Below, in pieces: positions 46,342 to 57,404 of a DNA stretch of 64,000 nucleotides. A model generated the notes under the pieces. The model was not told the origin of the DNA. It searched no databases and saw only the letters and a list, made by a program, of their open reading frames with translations. The DNA is from Hyphodiscus hymeniophilus (lineage: Eukaryota > Ascomycota > Leotiomycetes > Helotiales > Hyphodiscaceae). The first letter of the stretch is position 1. Each line of letters begins with the position of its first letter. The translations under genes and the position numbers were made by a program. The stretch spans positions 1,488,001-1,552,000 of the forward strand of contig VNKQ01000004.1 in the NCBI GenBank assembly GCA_016508695.1, written 5' to 3'.

Positions 46342-47609
46342 ATGTCGTCAGCACATCAGGAAAATATGGCCTCAACAACGGGTTACGACCCAAGGCGTCT
46401 TCAAACCAATGATATGGAAATTGGAATTACGGATGCTGTTAGAAAGCATGCCCATAGACATGTCGTGGCTACGAAACCAGTATCTCAAAGAAAGCTTGAC
46501 TTCGAGCATGCCCGACCCAGATGGATGAGAGAGATGGCTGCGGAAGCTTTGGGCGTGTTCTTCTATGTGTAAGATATTCAGTGGCTCCACTGCAGGACGA
46601 GTATTTGGCTGACTTACTGCAAGGTATCCAGGAATAGCCTCGCAAGCGTCCTTTTTCCTGAACGGAACTCAACCAATTTACGGCTCTCTCTTCCAAATCG
46701 GATGGGCTTATGCTATTGGAATCGCATTTGCAATTATAACATGCGGTGCTACTTCTGGTGGTCACTTTAATCCAGCAATCACTTTGTGTTTCGCCATCTG
46801 GCAAGGCTTTCCTTGGAAGAAGGTCCCATACTATATCTTTGCTCAGATACTTGGAGCTTTCCTCGCGGGTGTATGTTCCACTATCTCGAGGTATATGGAA
46901 ATTGCTGATAAACGTAGTTACTGCTTGTTGGACAATATCACCCACAAATGACCGCACTTGCTGCTGAGGTGCGAGCTGCAGGCCTCAGTGCCAATTCGCT
47001 GGGAGGACCAGGATCTATCCTGTGTTCTTTCCCTGGACCGAAGCAGACCAACTATGGCTATATCTTCTTTATTGAATTCTTCGTGGACTCTTTCATTGGT
47101 ATTGTTATCTGGGCAGTGCTCGATCCTGCAAATCCGTTCGTCTCACCAGCATCTGCGCCATTTGTGATTGGTATGGCATATGCCAATATGATCTGGGGCT
47201 TTGCCAATGCAACGATCTCGACGAACCTTGCTCGTGACCTTGGCACTCGTATAGTTGCAGCAATCTTCTTCGGTGGAGATGCGTTCGACCGCTACGCACC
47301 AATTGCGATATTGGTCAACGTTCCTGCAACAATCTTTGCGACTGCAGTGTATGAGATGATCCAAAGAGACAGCTTTTCTATCATTGCCAAAGGTGAGTCT
47401 TAGGCTACCGTCAACCTTTAATCCCGTTCACTTGAGCCACTGGCTAATCTGCTCGTACAGGCCACAATGTACATGAAGACGGAGAGGAAGGTCTCACTCG
47501 TCATTTGACGAAGGTTGGAACAATTGAGCAGGGGGCTGCAAGCATGCTTCATCGAAATGACACGAGCACCGAATACACGAATGGAAAGACTGAGACTTCT
47601 CCAGTTTGA
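46342..47609 (+). CDS. Aquaporin/aquaglyceroporin-like channel (MIP family)
   Basis: Six-helix membrane channel for water or small solutes; 365 aa. Exons are 46342-46568, 46624-46870, 46918-47392 and 47461-47609, all in phase. A hydrophilic N-terminus of about 60 residues precedes EALGVFFYVYPGIAS. The first half-helix motif is intact (GGHFNPAITLCFAIW). The second reads TNLARDLGTR, so the second NPA box is NLA while the following ARDLG context is conserved. FFIEFFVDSFIGIVIWAVLD and FVIGMAYANMIWGFA are membrane segments; the C-tail is polar. Family assignment is firm. Whether the altered NPA changes selectivity is inference. The FNPA/NLARD combination may mark a fungal subfamily. Confidence 0.92.
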
Positions 47610-48109
47610 GAGTCGACGAGCACGAGGAGTAGTCGGTCAAACAAATAGGATTGGATAGGTTGAATGAAAATGCTGCTTAGAGAAAAGAAAATGATGTTGT
47701 GAACAAAACTAAGAATTCGTATTTGGTGCTGAAGGACGATGATCTGTTCAGGTTCGAAAGAATCTTGTGTGAAGCCATGTATGCCAGGTCGTTGCAGTAG
47801 GATGTAGAATTTTGAACCCATATTTTATTTGAATGGGGACAAGATCCTTGGAGACGAGGACGTGACTCGGCAAACGAATCTTCGCGTGTGAAGCCTCTTA
47901 AAACAAACCCCACCACTAGGTTCCCTACCTATATTCGCAACAAAAGCGCTGGATGATGGCCGGCATTTTCTCTTTCTGTTCAAGGAGTTTCTGATTGTAG
48001 CGCTGGAATTTGGAAACCTCCTTCCATCCACTCCTTTGGCTTTGGTCAAAAGCCCATTTCACAAGCTTTCCTAAATGGTTTTTTGTTAATCTTTTTATAA
48101 CGACGAAGA
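47610..48109. other. Intergenic region between aquaporin and PRMT5 genes
   Basis: 500 nt with the aquaporin 3' flank and the PRMT5 promoter; no element recognised. Confidence 0.5.
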
Positions 48110-50808
48110 ATGACTACTTCTCAGCAGCTCGCTGGCGCAGAAGCCGAGTCTTCTCTCACGGAAGACTTTGTCCCTACGTTTTACGTCGGTCACCATGATT
48201 CCAAGCGGCCTTTGCCTGTCACAGAATCGGCTCTGCGTCAGGCACAAGACCTCGGTGTAAGCACTCCTCCTCTATAGAAACCAGAAACTGACACGCACAG
48301 TATGATATGCTCACCAGCCCTATTACGACCCCCAATTTTCACTCGAGAGTTCTGACGCTCCTTTCCTCCCACCTCGCAATCGTCGAAGCTACAGAAGACC
48401 CCTCGAACAAATTCACGCCTCCAGCTCCTATTATACCGCCTCTCAGCCCAGTCGACACCCCGTTGACTCCTGGGGATACTGTTCCACAACTAATAGCATA
48501 TTCGAGCCCGTGGATAGATTTGTGCTCTTCTGATCCTCTTATATCCAATATTTCTCGACAGGTCTTGAACATCGAAATCGCGTATGCCTCCTTTTGTGGT
48601 ATTGGGAACATAATTATACCGGGACCCAGAACGTATGGCAGCGAATCTATAGACAGCGATGGGCTCACACAATACGCTCGTGCGATACAGGAAGCTCTCA
48701 CAATTGGCAGCTATATACAGATGGCGATACACCTTCCGATGTATGGCCAGGACGAGCCAAGGGAGATAATGGGCGACCTCTCACCGTTTGCAAAAGATTA
48801 TAACTCGACTGGGAAGACCAAGGTCAGCAAAAATACCGATATATATGAGACTTGGGATGCGTGGAATCTGGTTCGGAGTGTTTGTAAATACAATTCGAGA
48901 CTATCCGTAGGTAAGAAATTAAAATTCTATCCACTTTTCCCCTTTCAAAGACCCGTGAGTCATGCTGGACGCGACTACGAGAGCTGAGACCCTTCGGAGC
49001 ACATCTTACATCTCTGAAGGTACTATTGCCGTTCTCATAACATTCGGTATACTTCAGGCACTTGCTGATCATTGCCTCTCAGCCCTTGCACTTCCTCGCC
49101 AGCTTCCTGCAGAATCTCTGCAATCGCGCTGGTTCGCTGAGCCTCTGCGTCTGATTTCCTTCACGCCGAATACTTTTCTTAAGAACAAAGGAGGTCATCC
49201 GGTGCTAAGCAAAAGCCACCAAGCCTTGATCACTCGCTATATGCGTCTCAAGCAACCACCGTGGCTACTGCTAAGTGACGTCAGCCCTATACCTGGTGTT
49301 AACGACCTAAATCAGCAAACGGCTGACGGGTTTCCACCTGCCAGTGACGTTGCCGATGCTTCAACTTCAGGCTCGGTCTCTCCAACGCCTGCTGAAGCTG
49401 CCGAGCGTTTGTCGAAAGAGAGCCAGAGAACACAGCCAAGGCCGAAGGACCCTGCGGCACATCTAGTATACATCAGATACCTACAGAGGAATCAACCAAT
49501 CCGGACTGCCATTGAGAAATTTGGCTCCGGATATCAAGACTATTTGCAAGCACCACTCCAACCATTGACTGATAATCTCGAGTCTGTTACGTATGAAGTG
49601 TTTGAAAAAGACCCAGTCAAGTATGATTGGTATCAGGCAGCAATTTCTCAAGCTCTTTCGGATTGGTCCAAGCAGCGCAAACCTACATCTAGCCCGGCAG
49701 GTGCAGTGGTAATTGCCGTTGCAGGATCAGGAAGAGGACCTCTGGTAACTCGCTCATTAAGAGCGAGCTATTTAACAGGCGTGCCAGTGGAAGTATGGGC
49801 CGTCGAGAAGAACCCCAATGCCTACGTCCTCTTACAAAGGCACAACGAAGAAGAGTGGGGTGGCGTAGTGAATGTCGTCAAAAGTGACATGCGTGCCTGG
49901 AAAGGTCCTCTTCGCAACCTTACTGGACCTATTGGCCAGGCTATCACCACTTCTTTGGCTGCGCCAGCTTCACCGTATGGGAAGGTCGACATCCTGGTAT
50001 CTGAGCTTCTTGGATCATTCGCAGACAACGAACTATCGCCAGAGTGTTTGGATGGTGTACAACACGTTTTGGCACCAGATTTTGGCATTTCGATACCTAG
50101 CTCTTACACGGCGCACCTTACCCCAATATCGGCTCCTAGACTACATGCTGATATCTCTCATCGAGCTATCACGGATGACACGGCTACAGAAACTCCATAT
50201 GTAGTCATGCTTCACGCCATTGATTACCTAGCAACATCCGTTCCCGATTTCCCGCAAATTCAACAAGCATGGGAGTTCGCTCATCCTCTGCCAGCCACCA
50301 CGCTTGCGATTGCGGAAGCAAGACGAGGTGGTGGTGTGAGCGGAGGTGGAGGAGGGAGCATGGCCGGCGGTGATGGTGCCAATGAGCACAATACCCGTTT
50401 TGCTCGACTCAAATTTATATGCAGAGATCGAGGCGTTGTCAATGGAATCGCGGGATATTTTGAGGCTGTGCTTTACGATGGCGGGGAGGCTGGGAAGGTG
50501 GAGTTGAGTACCAGACCGGATACCATTGATGCCAAAAGCAAAGATATGATATCTTGGTTTCCGATATACTTCCCTCTCAAGGTATGGTCCCCTCTTTCAT
50601 GCATGGAGGGTGGCTAATATCATGACAGAATCCTCTTTACTTCCCTGATGATTCAGAACTGGAAGTCAGTATCTGGAGACAAACTGATGACAGGAAAGTC
50701 TGGTATGAGTGGCTCGTAGAGGTGTTCGCAATGGTAGGCCCTAATAAGCGAATGAGACTTGGAATGAGCGAGGCTGGTACCAGTCGAAAAATTGGTTGTC
50801 TCATGTAA
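48110..50808 (+). CDS. PRMT5: Type II protein arginine methyltransferase PRMT5 (Hsl7/Skb1)
   Basis: Symmetrically dimethylates arginines in Sm proteins and histones; the yeast counterpart Hsl7 works with Hsl1 in the morphogenesis checkpoint. Exons are 48110-48256, 48301-48910, 49083-50581 and 50629-50808; 811 aa. An N-terminal TIM-barrel-like half (IPGPRTYGSESIDSDG, YIQMAIHLPMYG, WDAWNLVRSVC, PRQLPAESLQSRWFAEPL) precedes a Rossmann methyltransferase core: VAVAGSGRGPLVTRS-type SAM site near residue 465, VEVWAVEKNPNAY, and the double-Glu loop SELLGSFADNELSPECLDG near 558. A Gly-rich insertion near residue 670 sits in the beta-barrel, which ends WFPIYFPLKNPLYFPDDSELEVSIWRQ. Intron 2 is 170 nt; others are 44-47 nt. 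Identity is unambiguous. Confidence 0.96.
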
Positions 50809-51031
50809 AATTGGCGAGCGTTGAAAGTCATGGGCGTTCCAATGAATCGCACATTTTAGAATCTTCCATTGACGCATTTTAGATTCGACCATGCTCTAGA
50901 ACGCCTTGCCCTTAATAACCAGTAAACTTTTCGCCCAGAAACTGGGCGCTCTTCCACCCTTGGATCAACCGTGATCATAGTACCCCGTGAGCCTCCCTAT
51001 ATCTTTGCTCACTCATCTCCCCGGCAGCCCC

Positions 51032-51561
51032 TCATCCATCCATCTTGGTATCTCCATTTCCATTATTCTGGTTCGCGCCTTGAATCCAAAGAACATTATT
51101 GCACCTGAAATGAATCAGTCTTTGCTTTTGAGAATTCATCTCGCTCAAATTGCCTTGGCGCCCCTCAGTGGCACAATCCAAGTCACAGGAAAAGAGTGTC
51201 ATACCGGATCAAAACCTGTCCCAGACTACTCGTCTTCTCCTGATCAATCCACTCCTCCGCGTTCGACAATTGAATGTTCATGTAACTGTCAATGCTAACG
51301 AGAGTGCCTTTGTATTCGGTTTGGCCCCATTTGAGACGGATGACGACCTCTTCGTTGACCCTGTTTTCCTGACATCAGCGCATGTCACCCTTGAAATACG
51401 TACTCTGATCTAGCAGCTACGGTCTGCGGTAGAGGAGGTGGGATGGAGAGCAGATCGTACAGGTTTTGCAGCATAGGCCGCGGGTTGATAGGGACAAACT
51501 GGAGATAAATTAGCAAGGATTTGGGATGGAGAGAGGACTGGAAGCGGAAGCTTACACTCAT
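51032..51561 (-). CDS. SMF: Small nuclear ribonucleoprotein F (SmF)
   Basis: Member of the heptameric Sm ring on spliceosomal U1, U2, U4 and U5 snRNAs. Four exons: 51556-51561 (only ATGAGT), 51461-51498, 51205-51360 and 51032-51104; 90 aa, the family size. The protein reads [15 protein letters not shown], then [20 protein letters not shown] (Sm1), [18 protein letters not shown], and [15 protein letters not shown] (Sm2 with the RCNN RNA-binding tetrad). Introns are 57, 100 and 100 nt. The 6-nt first coding exon is required to give the family N-terminus MSFVPINP. It is convergent with PRMT5, with stops 223 nt apart. Confidence 0.95.
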
Positions 51562-51982
51562 GATTGGGGGTTGGAAAAGGTTACTATGAGCGCGTCGACT
51601 TTGCGCGTGCTCGAGGACGAAATCTTGAGGCTATCGATTTTGTTGGAGCTTGGGGTTTAGTGCTGCTTTTGTCAGCTTTAGCGAGGCGCAAGGCTGGAAC
51701 GTTTTAATGAGGCTGCATCATCAGAGAAGAACGCAATGACTGTTTCAGAGACAGAAATTTTCCAAAGAGACAGAAGCTGTCTTAACTTGAGGGATAGTGG
51801 CAGGACCATAGACTGAGACCCCGAAGCCGAGATATTACAGTGATGTAGTAAAGAAGAAGTCTGCCGCTCTCGTCGTTTGTATAGATCTAGAGGTCAACCT
51901 ACGCTTTATACAAGATGAAATGAGGCTATACTGATATTACACTAATAGTAGTAGCACTGGGTTGGCTGTAATATTTGCTATA
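51562..51982. other. Upstream region of SmF / downstream of CZIB gene
   Basis: 421 nt between two leftward genes. It contains the SmF promoter and the CZIB 3' flank. No element recognised. Confidence 0.5.
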
Positions 51983-52665
51983 CTAATTCCTGCGGATCTC
52001 CCACTTCAAATCCTTGATGCTTACCTCCTCTCCAGCCTTTTCGTCATAATCAAACCATTCCCCCTCTGTCAGATCGATTGCGGTGAACTTGCTTCCAGAA
52101 TCGATTCCAGTCGCCAGCCAATCCCCCTGGATAATGGGTCAGCTAGATCGTTCTCTGAACAGAGAGATGCTTACTTCCGGCTTGAAATCGGTAAACTCAA
52201 GACCGCGGCAGTCAAACTCGATAATCTTCTGCCGAGTTGGAGGTGACTTCTGTTCATACGAAATGGGTGGTGCCTTGATAGTTGCGGAAGACTCTCTCTA
52301 CACCTTTATTAGATTAGAGTTCAGATGCTGGAAAGAAGCCTCTAACCTTGCAAGACTTGCACTTCCAAACAAAGTTTGCCTCTCCTCTACTCCCACTCAT
52401 CTCGTTCGCCTCCTATCAGGAGTCAGCCTAAGCTGCTCTCAGGGACTCTCTCCCTCGAACATACAAAACGGCTGACGCTGACGAAGTTCGGATGGACCTC
52501 TCGACATGATGTGCACTGAACTTTGAAGGTATACCAGAAGGGACTCTCAGGCGTGTCATCCGGTCGTAGTTCAGTCACACTATCCTTGGATTTAGCCATC
52601 TCTCAAAGAGCAGAAGAAGTTTTCAGTTACCCAGTTAGGTCAGCAGTCAGAGTGAGAGTGAGCAT
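51983..52665 (-). CDS. CZIB: CXXC zinc-binding protein, UPF0587/DUF866 family
   Basis: Small zinc protein conserved in eukaryotes, whose role is poorly defined (redox-sensitive zinc site in the human protein). Exons are 52631-52665, 52465-52579, 52347-52412, 52175-52297 and 51983-52126; 160 aa, the family length. It starts MLTLTLTADLTGVTELRP. FWYTFKVQCTSCREVHP carries the first CxxC and MSGSRGEANFVWKCKSCK the second; QKIIEFDCRGLEF and TEGEWFDYDEKAGEEVSIKD follow. Introns are 48-52 nt with consistent phases. Every exon is short, so only the spliced model reveals the gene. It is divergent from the mitochondrial PPR-like gene; the two ATGs are 246 nt apart. Confidence 0.94.
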
Positions 52666-52911
52666 GTTCGCGATCTACGCTGTTGATGTTCGTACTCAAA
52701 GGCCTCGAGAAGATGGTGGGGTTGCTGCAAATGAACCAAATTAAAGCAGCGGCATTATTCTTCTGTCTAACTGGTACTACACGGACGATTTGACCAAGCT
52801 TCATTCATCAGCCCACCACATTCGAAGACGACTCCGCGCACCTCCTCCTTCGGCGGCACATCCCCTCAATTGGACCTGAGCGACTCGATAAATCATAAGT
52901 ATGCACCGATA

Positions 52912-55107
52912 ATGCAAGCCCTTTGGTCTCGCGCTGCGCAGACCAGATCTTCATGTCGTTGCAGTACCTGCCTGCATGCAGCATCAGGAATAGCTCGTCG
53001 AACTACCTCAGCCGCCAGCAGACCCCGATTGAGAGTTGGGGATCTATTTACAGCATGTTATTCAACGATTTTAGGGACTGCAGTCTTTGTTGATGCGAAG
53101 GTCAAGGAGGAAAGGCGGAAACAATGGGATAAAGCCATCACGGAGGCCAAGGCCGAGATACCAATGGGTGACGCGGAGAGAGTTGAACGAGGAATGGCAG
53201 ACGAAGTCCAGGCGCAATACTTGCCTCCTATTACGAGGTCGATGGTCAACTACCAGGGTCTTTCGATACACCAGATACGACATGATGACCTGGAAACCAA
53301 GTTGAACCTGCATCTCAAAGAAGCGCTCGAGTCTCCCCCAAAGACACCTAAGGAATCGTGGTCACCAGACTTAGACGGGAATTGGTTGGACGAGGCAGGA
53401 GGAGCAGATCCAGTCCTCCCCTCTAGAGATCCCGTCACTCGGTTACATGTGGACAAAATGGAGGGAATGGTGTCGAGACTAGTTACTCGGTTGCTCGTAC
53501 GAAGCAGATACGCATCGAAGCGGGCGAGAGACTCTGTCTCCAATCCCGGAACTTCGCGACAGCTGGACGAAATCGCGAGTCGGTTGGCATCATTGCAAGG
53601 AGCCGATACTCGACTTCCGGCTTATACCTTTCATGACCCAGAAGCTGCCAGACAAGAGTGCTGGCAGCTGAACAATACACTAGAAGTCCTGTTTAACCAA
53701 ACGGCCGCGGATTGTTCCAATATCAACGTCATAATCGCAAAGATTTGCTACAATCTCTTGGTGTCCTCATCTCCTCCAAGTATCCAGACTTACAATATCT
53801 TGATACGCAGCCTTTCTCAATTGAAGCTCGACGACCTCGTACAAATTGTCGTGGATTCTTTCTTGTTCGACAGCAAGCTAAGGCCCACCTCGACAACAAT
53901 TCGGCTGATTCTTGATCACCACAGCGCACAGAAGGACCTAGTCGCGTTTCGGGCTATTGTGAATCGTATGCGCGGCGTGAATGGAGATATGCGGATCAAG
54001 AAACGGACCATAGAGTCCCTTCATAAACCAAAAGAACAGGAGTGGGCTTTGACGAGTAAGGTCACCGTGAAAGGGCGCTATCTGAGAGAGAAGGTCTCTC
54101 GAGACGCGGATATTTTTGATTCTCTCATCAATGGTTTTCTCGAGTTTGATAAGCTCAGATCCGCCGTTCGCTACCTTCGAGCCGCTCTTCGTGAGGGTGT
54201 ACAAATTAGCTCACAAACCTTGTGCCGCGTTGTGATGGCTTGTACTAAAGTCTTGGACTATCAAGCCGGTCTCTTGGTTCTACGAGCTTTGTTACGACAG
54301 TGGGAAGGAGACTCCGCTTCGACAGTTGTATACTCTGGTCAAGCTCGCTTTGCGCTTCGACGACTGTTTTGTCTGTGTGGGATCAAACCATCCCCGACGC
54401 CCACGAGTCCATTGCCGGATCGTATATCACGAGCGGCTCTGGTAGATTTGCAGCATCATATGACCATCACGTCTTTAGATGAACAGTTACACAAATTCAC
54501 ATTGCGCATAGCGTCTGTTCAAGATATGCTTGCAATAGCGGCAGACACTTCAGGCGGCATCAGGGTCAAATACATCAGAAAGGCGATCTCAACTCTGGAA
54601 ACAGCCTCTAAAATTGAACAACTTCAATTTCTGAGGAAACAGAAGTACGATGAAGAAGAAGCAGCACTCCGGAGTACAGGAGTGGGAAATGAAAAGGAGT
54701 GGCTTGCCGCTCAATATGAGAACCTTTCGAGCAAATGGAAGCGGCAATACGATCTTATTACGAAAAGAATTCCTAGTCTTCGCATGGTCGATCGTCTGGA
54801 AATTATTTCAGTCTACCAGAAAGGGAAGAATCTCCCTCAGAAGCATCGTTTGTTTGGGAAAATCATGTTCGCCAAGAAGCTGAATTCAATATTGCGGCAG
54901 ACGGATTCTACGACTATGCAAGAGACTGCTGTCGCCGTAGAGGACGTTCCAGTTCAACAGAAGCTGCAGAAGCCGCAATTGTCGACCTTAAAACAGCCAC
55001 CCAAACCTCCGTCGTCTCTTATCCCTCATCGCAGCCCTGCCTTACCACTCATACCGCACACATTCATCTTGGGACTCCCCTTCCATCAACCAACAAGCCT
55101 GGGTTAG
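52912..55107 (+). CDS. Mitochondrial pentatricopeptide-repeat-like protein
   Basis: Single-exon gene, 731 aa from the first in-frame ATG (52912). The N-terminus (MQALWSRAAQTRSSCRCSTC) is Arg/Ser/Ala-rich without acidic residues, a likely mitochondrial presequence. A short hydrophobic stretch (FTACYSTILGTAVFVDAKV) precedes a charged region. From about residue 270 the sequence is helical-repeat-like: INVIIAKICYNLLVSS, QTYNILIRSLSQLKLDDLVQ, TTIRLILDHHSAQKDLVAFRAI, FDSLINGFLEFDKLRSAVRYL, all resembling degenerate PPR units. PPR proteins bind organellar RNA; this role is inferred. The C-terminus is Pro/Gln-rich. No close named family member recognised. Confidence 0.78.
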   Translation: MQALWSRAAQTRSSCRCSTCLHAASGIARRTTSAASRPRLRVGDLFTACYSTILGTAVFVDAKVKEERRKQWDKAITEAKAEIPMGDAERVERGMADEVQAQYLPPITRSMVNYQGLSIHQIRHDDLETKLNLHLKEALESPPKTPKESWSPDLDGNWLDEAGGADPVLPSRDPVTRLHVDKMEGMVSRLVTRLLVRSRYASKRARDSVSNPGTSRQLDEIASRLASLQGADTRLPAYTFHDPEAARQECWQLNNTLEVLFNQTAADCSNINVIIAKICYNLLVSSSPPSIQTYNILIRSLSQLKLDDLVQIVVDSFLFDSKLRPTSTTIRLILDHHSAQKDLVAFRAIVNRMRGVNGDMRIKKRTIESLHKPKEQEWALTSKVTVKGRYLREKVSRDADIFDSLINGFLEFDKLRSAVRYLRAALREGVQISSQTLCRVVMACTKVLDYQAGLLVLRALLRQWEGDSASTVVYSGQARFALRRLFCLCGIKPSPTPTSPLPDRISRAALVDLQHHMTITSLDEQLHKFTLRIASVQDMLAIAADTSGGIRVKYIRKAISTLETASKIEQLQFLRKQKYDEEEAALRSTGVGNEKEWLAAQYENLSSKWKRQYDLITKRIPSLRMVDRLEIISVYQKGKNLPQKHRLFGKIMFAKKLNSILRQTDSTTMQETAVAVEDVPVQQKLQKPQLSTLKQPPKPPSSLIPHRSPALPLIPHTFILGLPFHQPTSLG

Positions 55108-56161
55108 AGGCTACTGCGTGCTAGGTCATCAAGAGGTAGACGGAGGGGCATTTATAGAAGGAAGTGAAATACTGATCTGGAGGCTGATTGTGTGTCATAT
55201 ACATCGAATAAAGGCCGGCATACGGAGATACAGCATAGAACGGCGTATAGATATTGGGGAATAGCTTTCAGGCTCATCACGCGTCGTATATATCATTCAA
55301 AAACAAACATCAAAAGTATGAAGCAAGCCTCTCCACGCATCACATGCCATTCCTTCCTTCACCTGTCCCTATCCACTATCACGTGCCATTCCTCCTCATC
55401 CCTCCTCGTTCCCTCCCCTCTCAATACTCAAAAGCGCCTCTTATTTTCTTTGTTGCAAGTCGCAATCCAATAACCTGTTTTTCCCTCATGGACCATAAAG
55501 CAAGGAAATCCCTATTTTCGAAAAGTCGTTGATCGAAATCATTACATTACGAAACGGGGAAGGAGGGACGGTTTTAGATTTGGCCCGGCTTGGTGGCTTG
55601 TCCGTGCCAGGGTTTTCTTGATGGGGGTCCTCGATGGCGTTCCCCGAACGGGGACCTCGATCAACTGCTTCTGGAGTCTCTGAGCACGATTGGGGGCTTG
55701 CCTCTCCTATCGTACAATTGTGCTAAATTGGTTAGAAGGGCGCTCTGGGTTGGGTACATTGGGTTTACCTTAATCGCCTTGACATGTACGTCACGTGTGG
55801 TGATCGAAAGTCACCGGAGCAGGCGTCGTAGATAGATGTCCGAGGTATATATGTATGTGCATGCGCTGTGCGACTGGTGAAGCTCTCTCGTTCTTTTCTC
55901 CCGGTGGTCATGTCTTGACTTCTGCGTATGGGACGAAGTTAAGTAACGCTCTGTGCTACTCTCACTGTTGCATGGAGAAAACGGAGCGAATGAGATTTTA
56001 CGGATGTGTCTCCGATGCATTTAGGATTTCACGCGATATATACAACATTCCTAGAAGCTTCCCAGAAGCCCAACCCCAATTCCATTCGTAACGCTACCCA
56101 GGAAACTCAAGTGCCATACCGTGACACCAATATCACGTTCGCGCTCACGCCCAATGACCTT
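55108..56161. other. Intergenic region between convergent PPR-like and ADH genes
   Basis: About 1.05 kb between two 3' ends. Short frames only; pyrimidine-rich patches around 55340-55430. Nothing recognised. Confidence 0.5.
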
Positions 56162-57404
56162 TTACTTCGATGTGTCAACCACGTATCGTCCTGCAATCTT
56201 GCCCTCGTGCATCAAGTCGTAGACCTTTTGCAACTCGCTGAGTCCGACGGTCTTGAATGGTGCCTTGATGAGACCGCGACGGAAGAACTCGATGGCTTCC
56301 GCGGAGTCGCGTCTGTTGCCGACGTAGGAGCCCTTGATGGTGATCATCTTGATGACGGACTCGAACACGGGTGCGCGAAGATAGGCTCCTGCTGGGAGAC
56401 CAATGGCGATAACAGTACCTCTTGGTCGGACGTCTGTTCATCAAGTCAGCATATACCTCATCTCTTCATGTTGAGTGAAACATACACTCAGCAGCCTGTT
56501 GGAATGGCTTCTCGTTAACAGCAACCAAGATAACGGCATGGGGTCCGAGACCATCCTCAGTAGCAGCCTTAACGTCGCTGACGACGTTCTTGCTGGTCAT
56601 GAAGTCAACAAAGTGCTCAGCTCCAAGCTCGGCAGTCATCTTCTTCTTCTCGTCACCGCCATCAATAGCAATGACTCTCAGGCCCATGGCCTTGGCGTAT
56701 TGGATTGCCAAAGATCCCAATCCACCACCGGCACCGACAATGGCGACAGTCTGACCTGGTCGTGCTCCCGACTCCTTCAATCCCTTGTAGACGGTAATAC
56801 CTGCGCAGAGAACTGGGGAGATGGCCTCGAGGTCACACTCCTTGGGGATACGGGCTGCGTGTGCGGCTTTGGCAATGCAGTATTGTTGGAAGGAGCCGTC
56901 GACCGTGTAGCCGGAGAGGAGGGCCTTGGCGCACAGGGGCTCGTCTGCTTGTTGGCAGAAAGAGCATGACAAGCAAGAGCCATTGATCCACTACTCCAGA
57001 GTCAATTGAGATTCAATGAATTCTGAATGGCGGGGAGAAGTACCTTGACACCAGCATAGTCGCCAAGTGTCCAATCATCAACCAAATCACCCATACCAAC
57101 AACGACACCAGCTCCCTCGTGTCCGCCGACCAAAGGAAGCTTGGTGTCTAATGGCCAGTCGCCATTGAGGGCGTGCAGATCTGTGTGGCAGACGCCGGAA
57201 TACTTGATGTTGACGAGAATCTCATCTGGGCCGGGTTTTTGGACAGGGATCTCCTTGAAGACGACGGCTAACAAAGGTCAGTTTCTGGTGGTTCTCCACA
57301 GCACTTCTTCTTCTCGAAGTTTCGGACTTACGTTGACCTGTCTTTTCGATGACTTGCGCCATTTGCTTTGAGGGCACGCCCTCGGCCATACGTACGCCTG
57401 ACAT
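56162..57404 (-). CDS. ADH1: Zinc-dependent alcohol dehydrogenase (Adh1-type)
   Basis: Medium-chain NAD-dependent enzyme interconverting ethanol and acetaldehyde, probably cytosolic because no presequence is seen; 357 aa. Exons are 57332-57404, 57044-57267, 56486-56990 and 56162-56433. Motifs are [17 protein letters not shown] (catalytic-zinc Cys), [13 protein letters not shown] (His/Glu), structural zinc cysteines in [30 protein letters not shown], and the nucleotide site [19 protein letters not shown]. It continues [25 protein letters not shown] and ends [11 protein letters not shown]. Introns are 64, 53 and 52 nt and in phase. Close resemblance to fungal ADH I; the physiological direction (fermentation or ethanol use) cannot be read from sequence. 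Confidence 0.95.

Noticed and set aside
48911..49082. Possible extra exon inside PRMT5 intron 2
   Set aside because: Joining 48910 directly to 49083 restores the family sequence RLSVALALPRQLP with no residues missing, so no extra exon is needed.
56475..56969. 164-codon plus-strand frame opposite the ADH gene
   Set aside because: Antisense shadow of a strongly conserved enzyme; no domain and the ADH frame explains the open reading.
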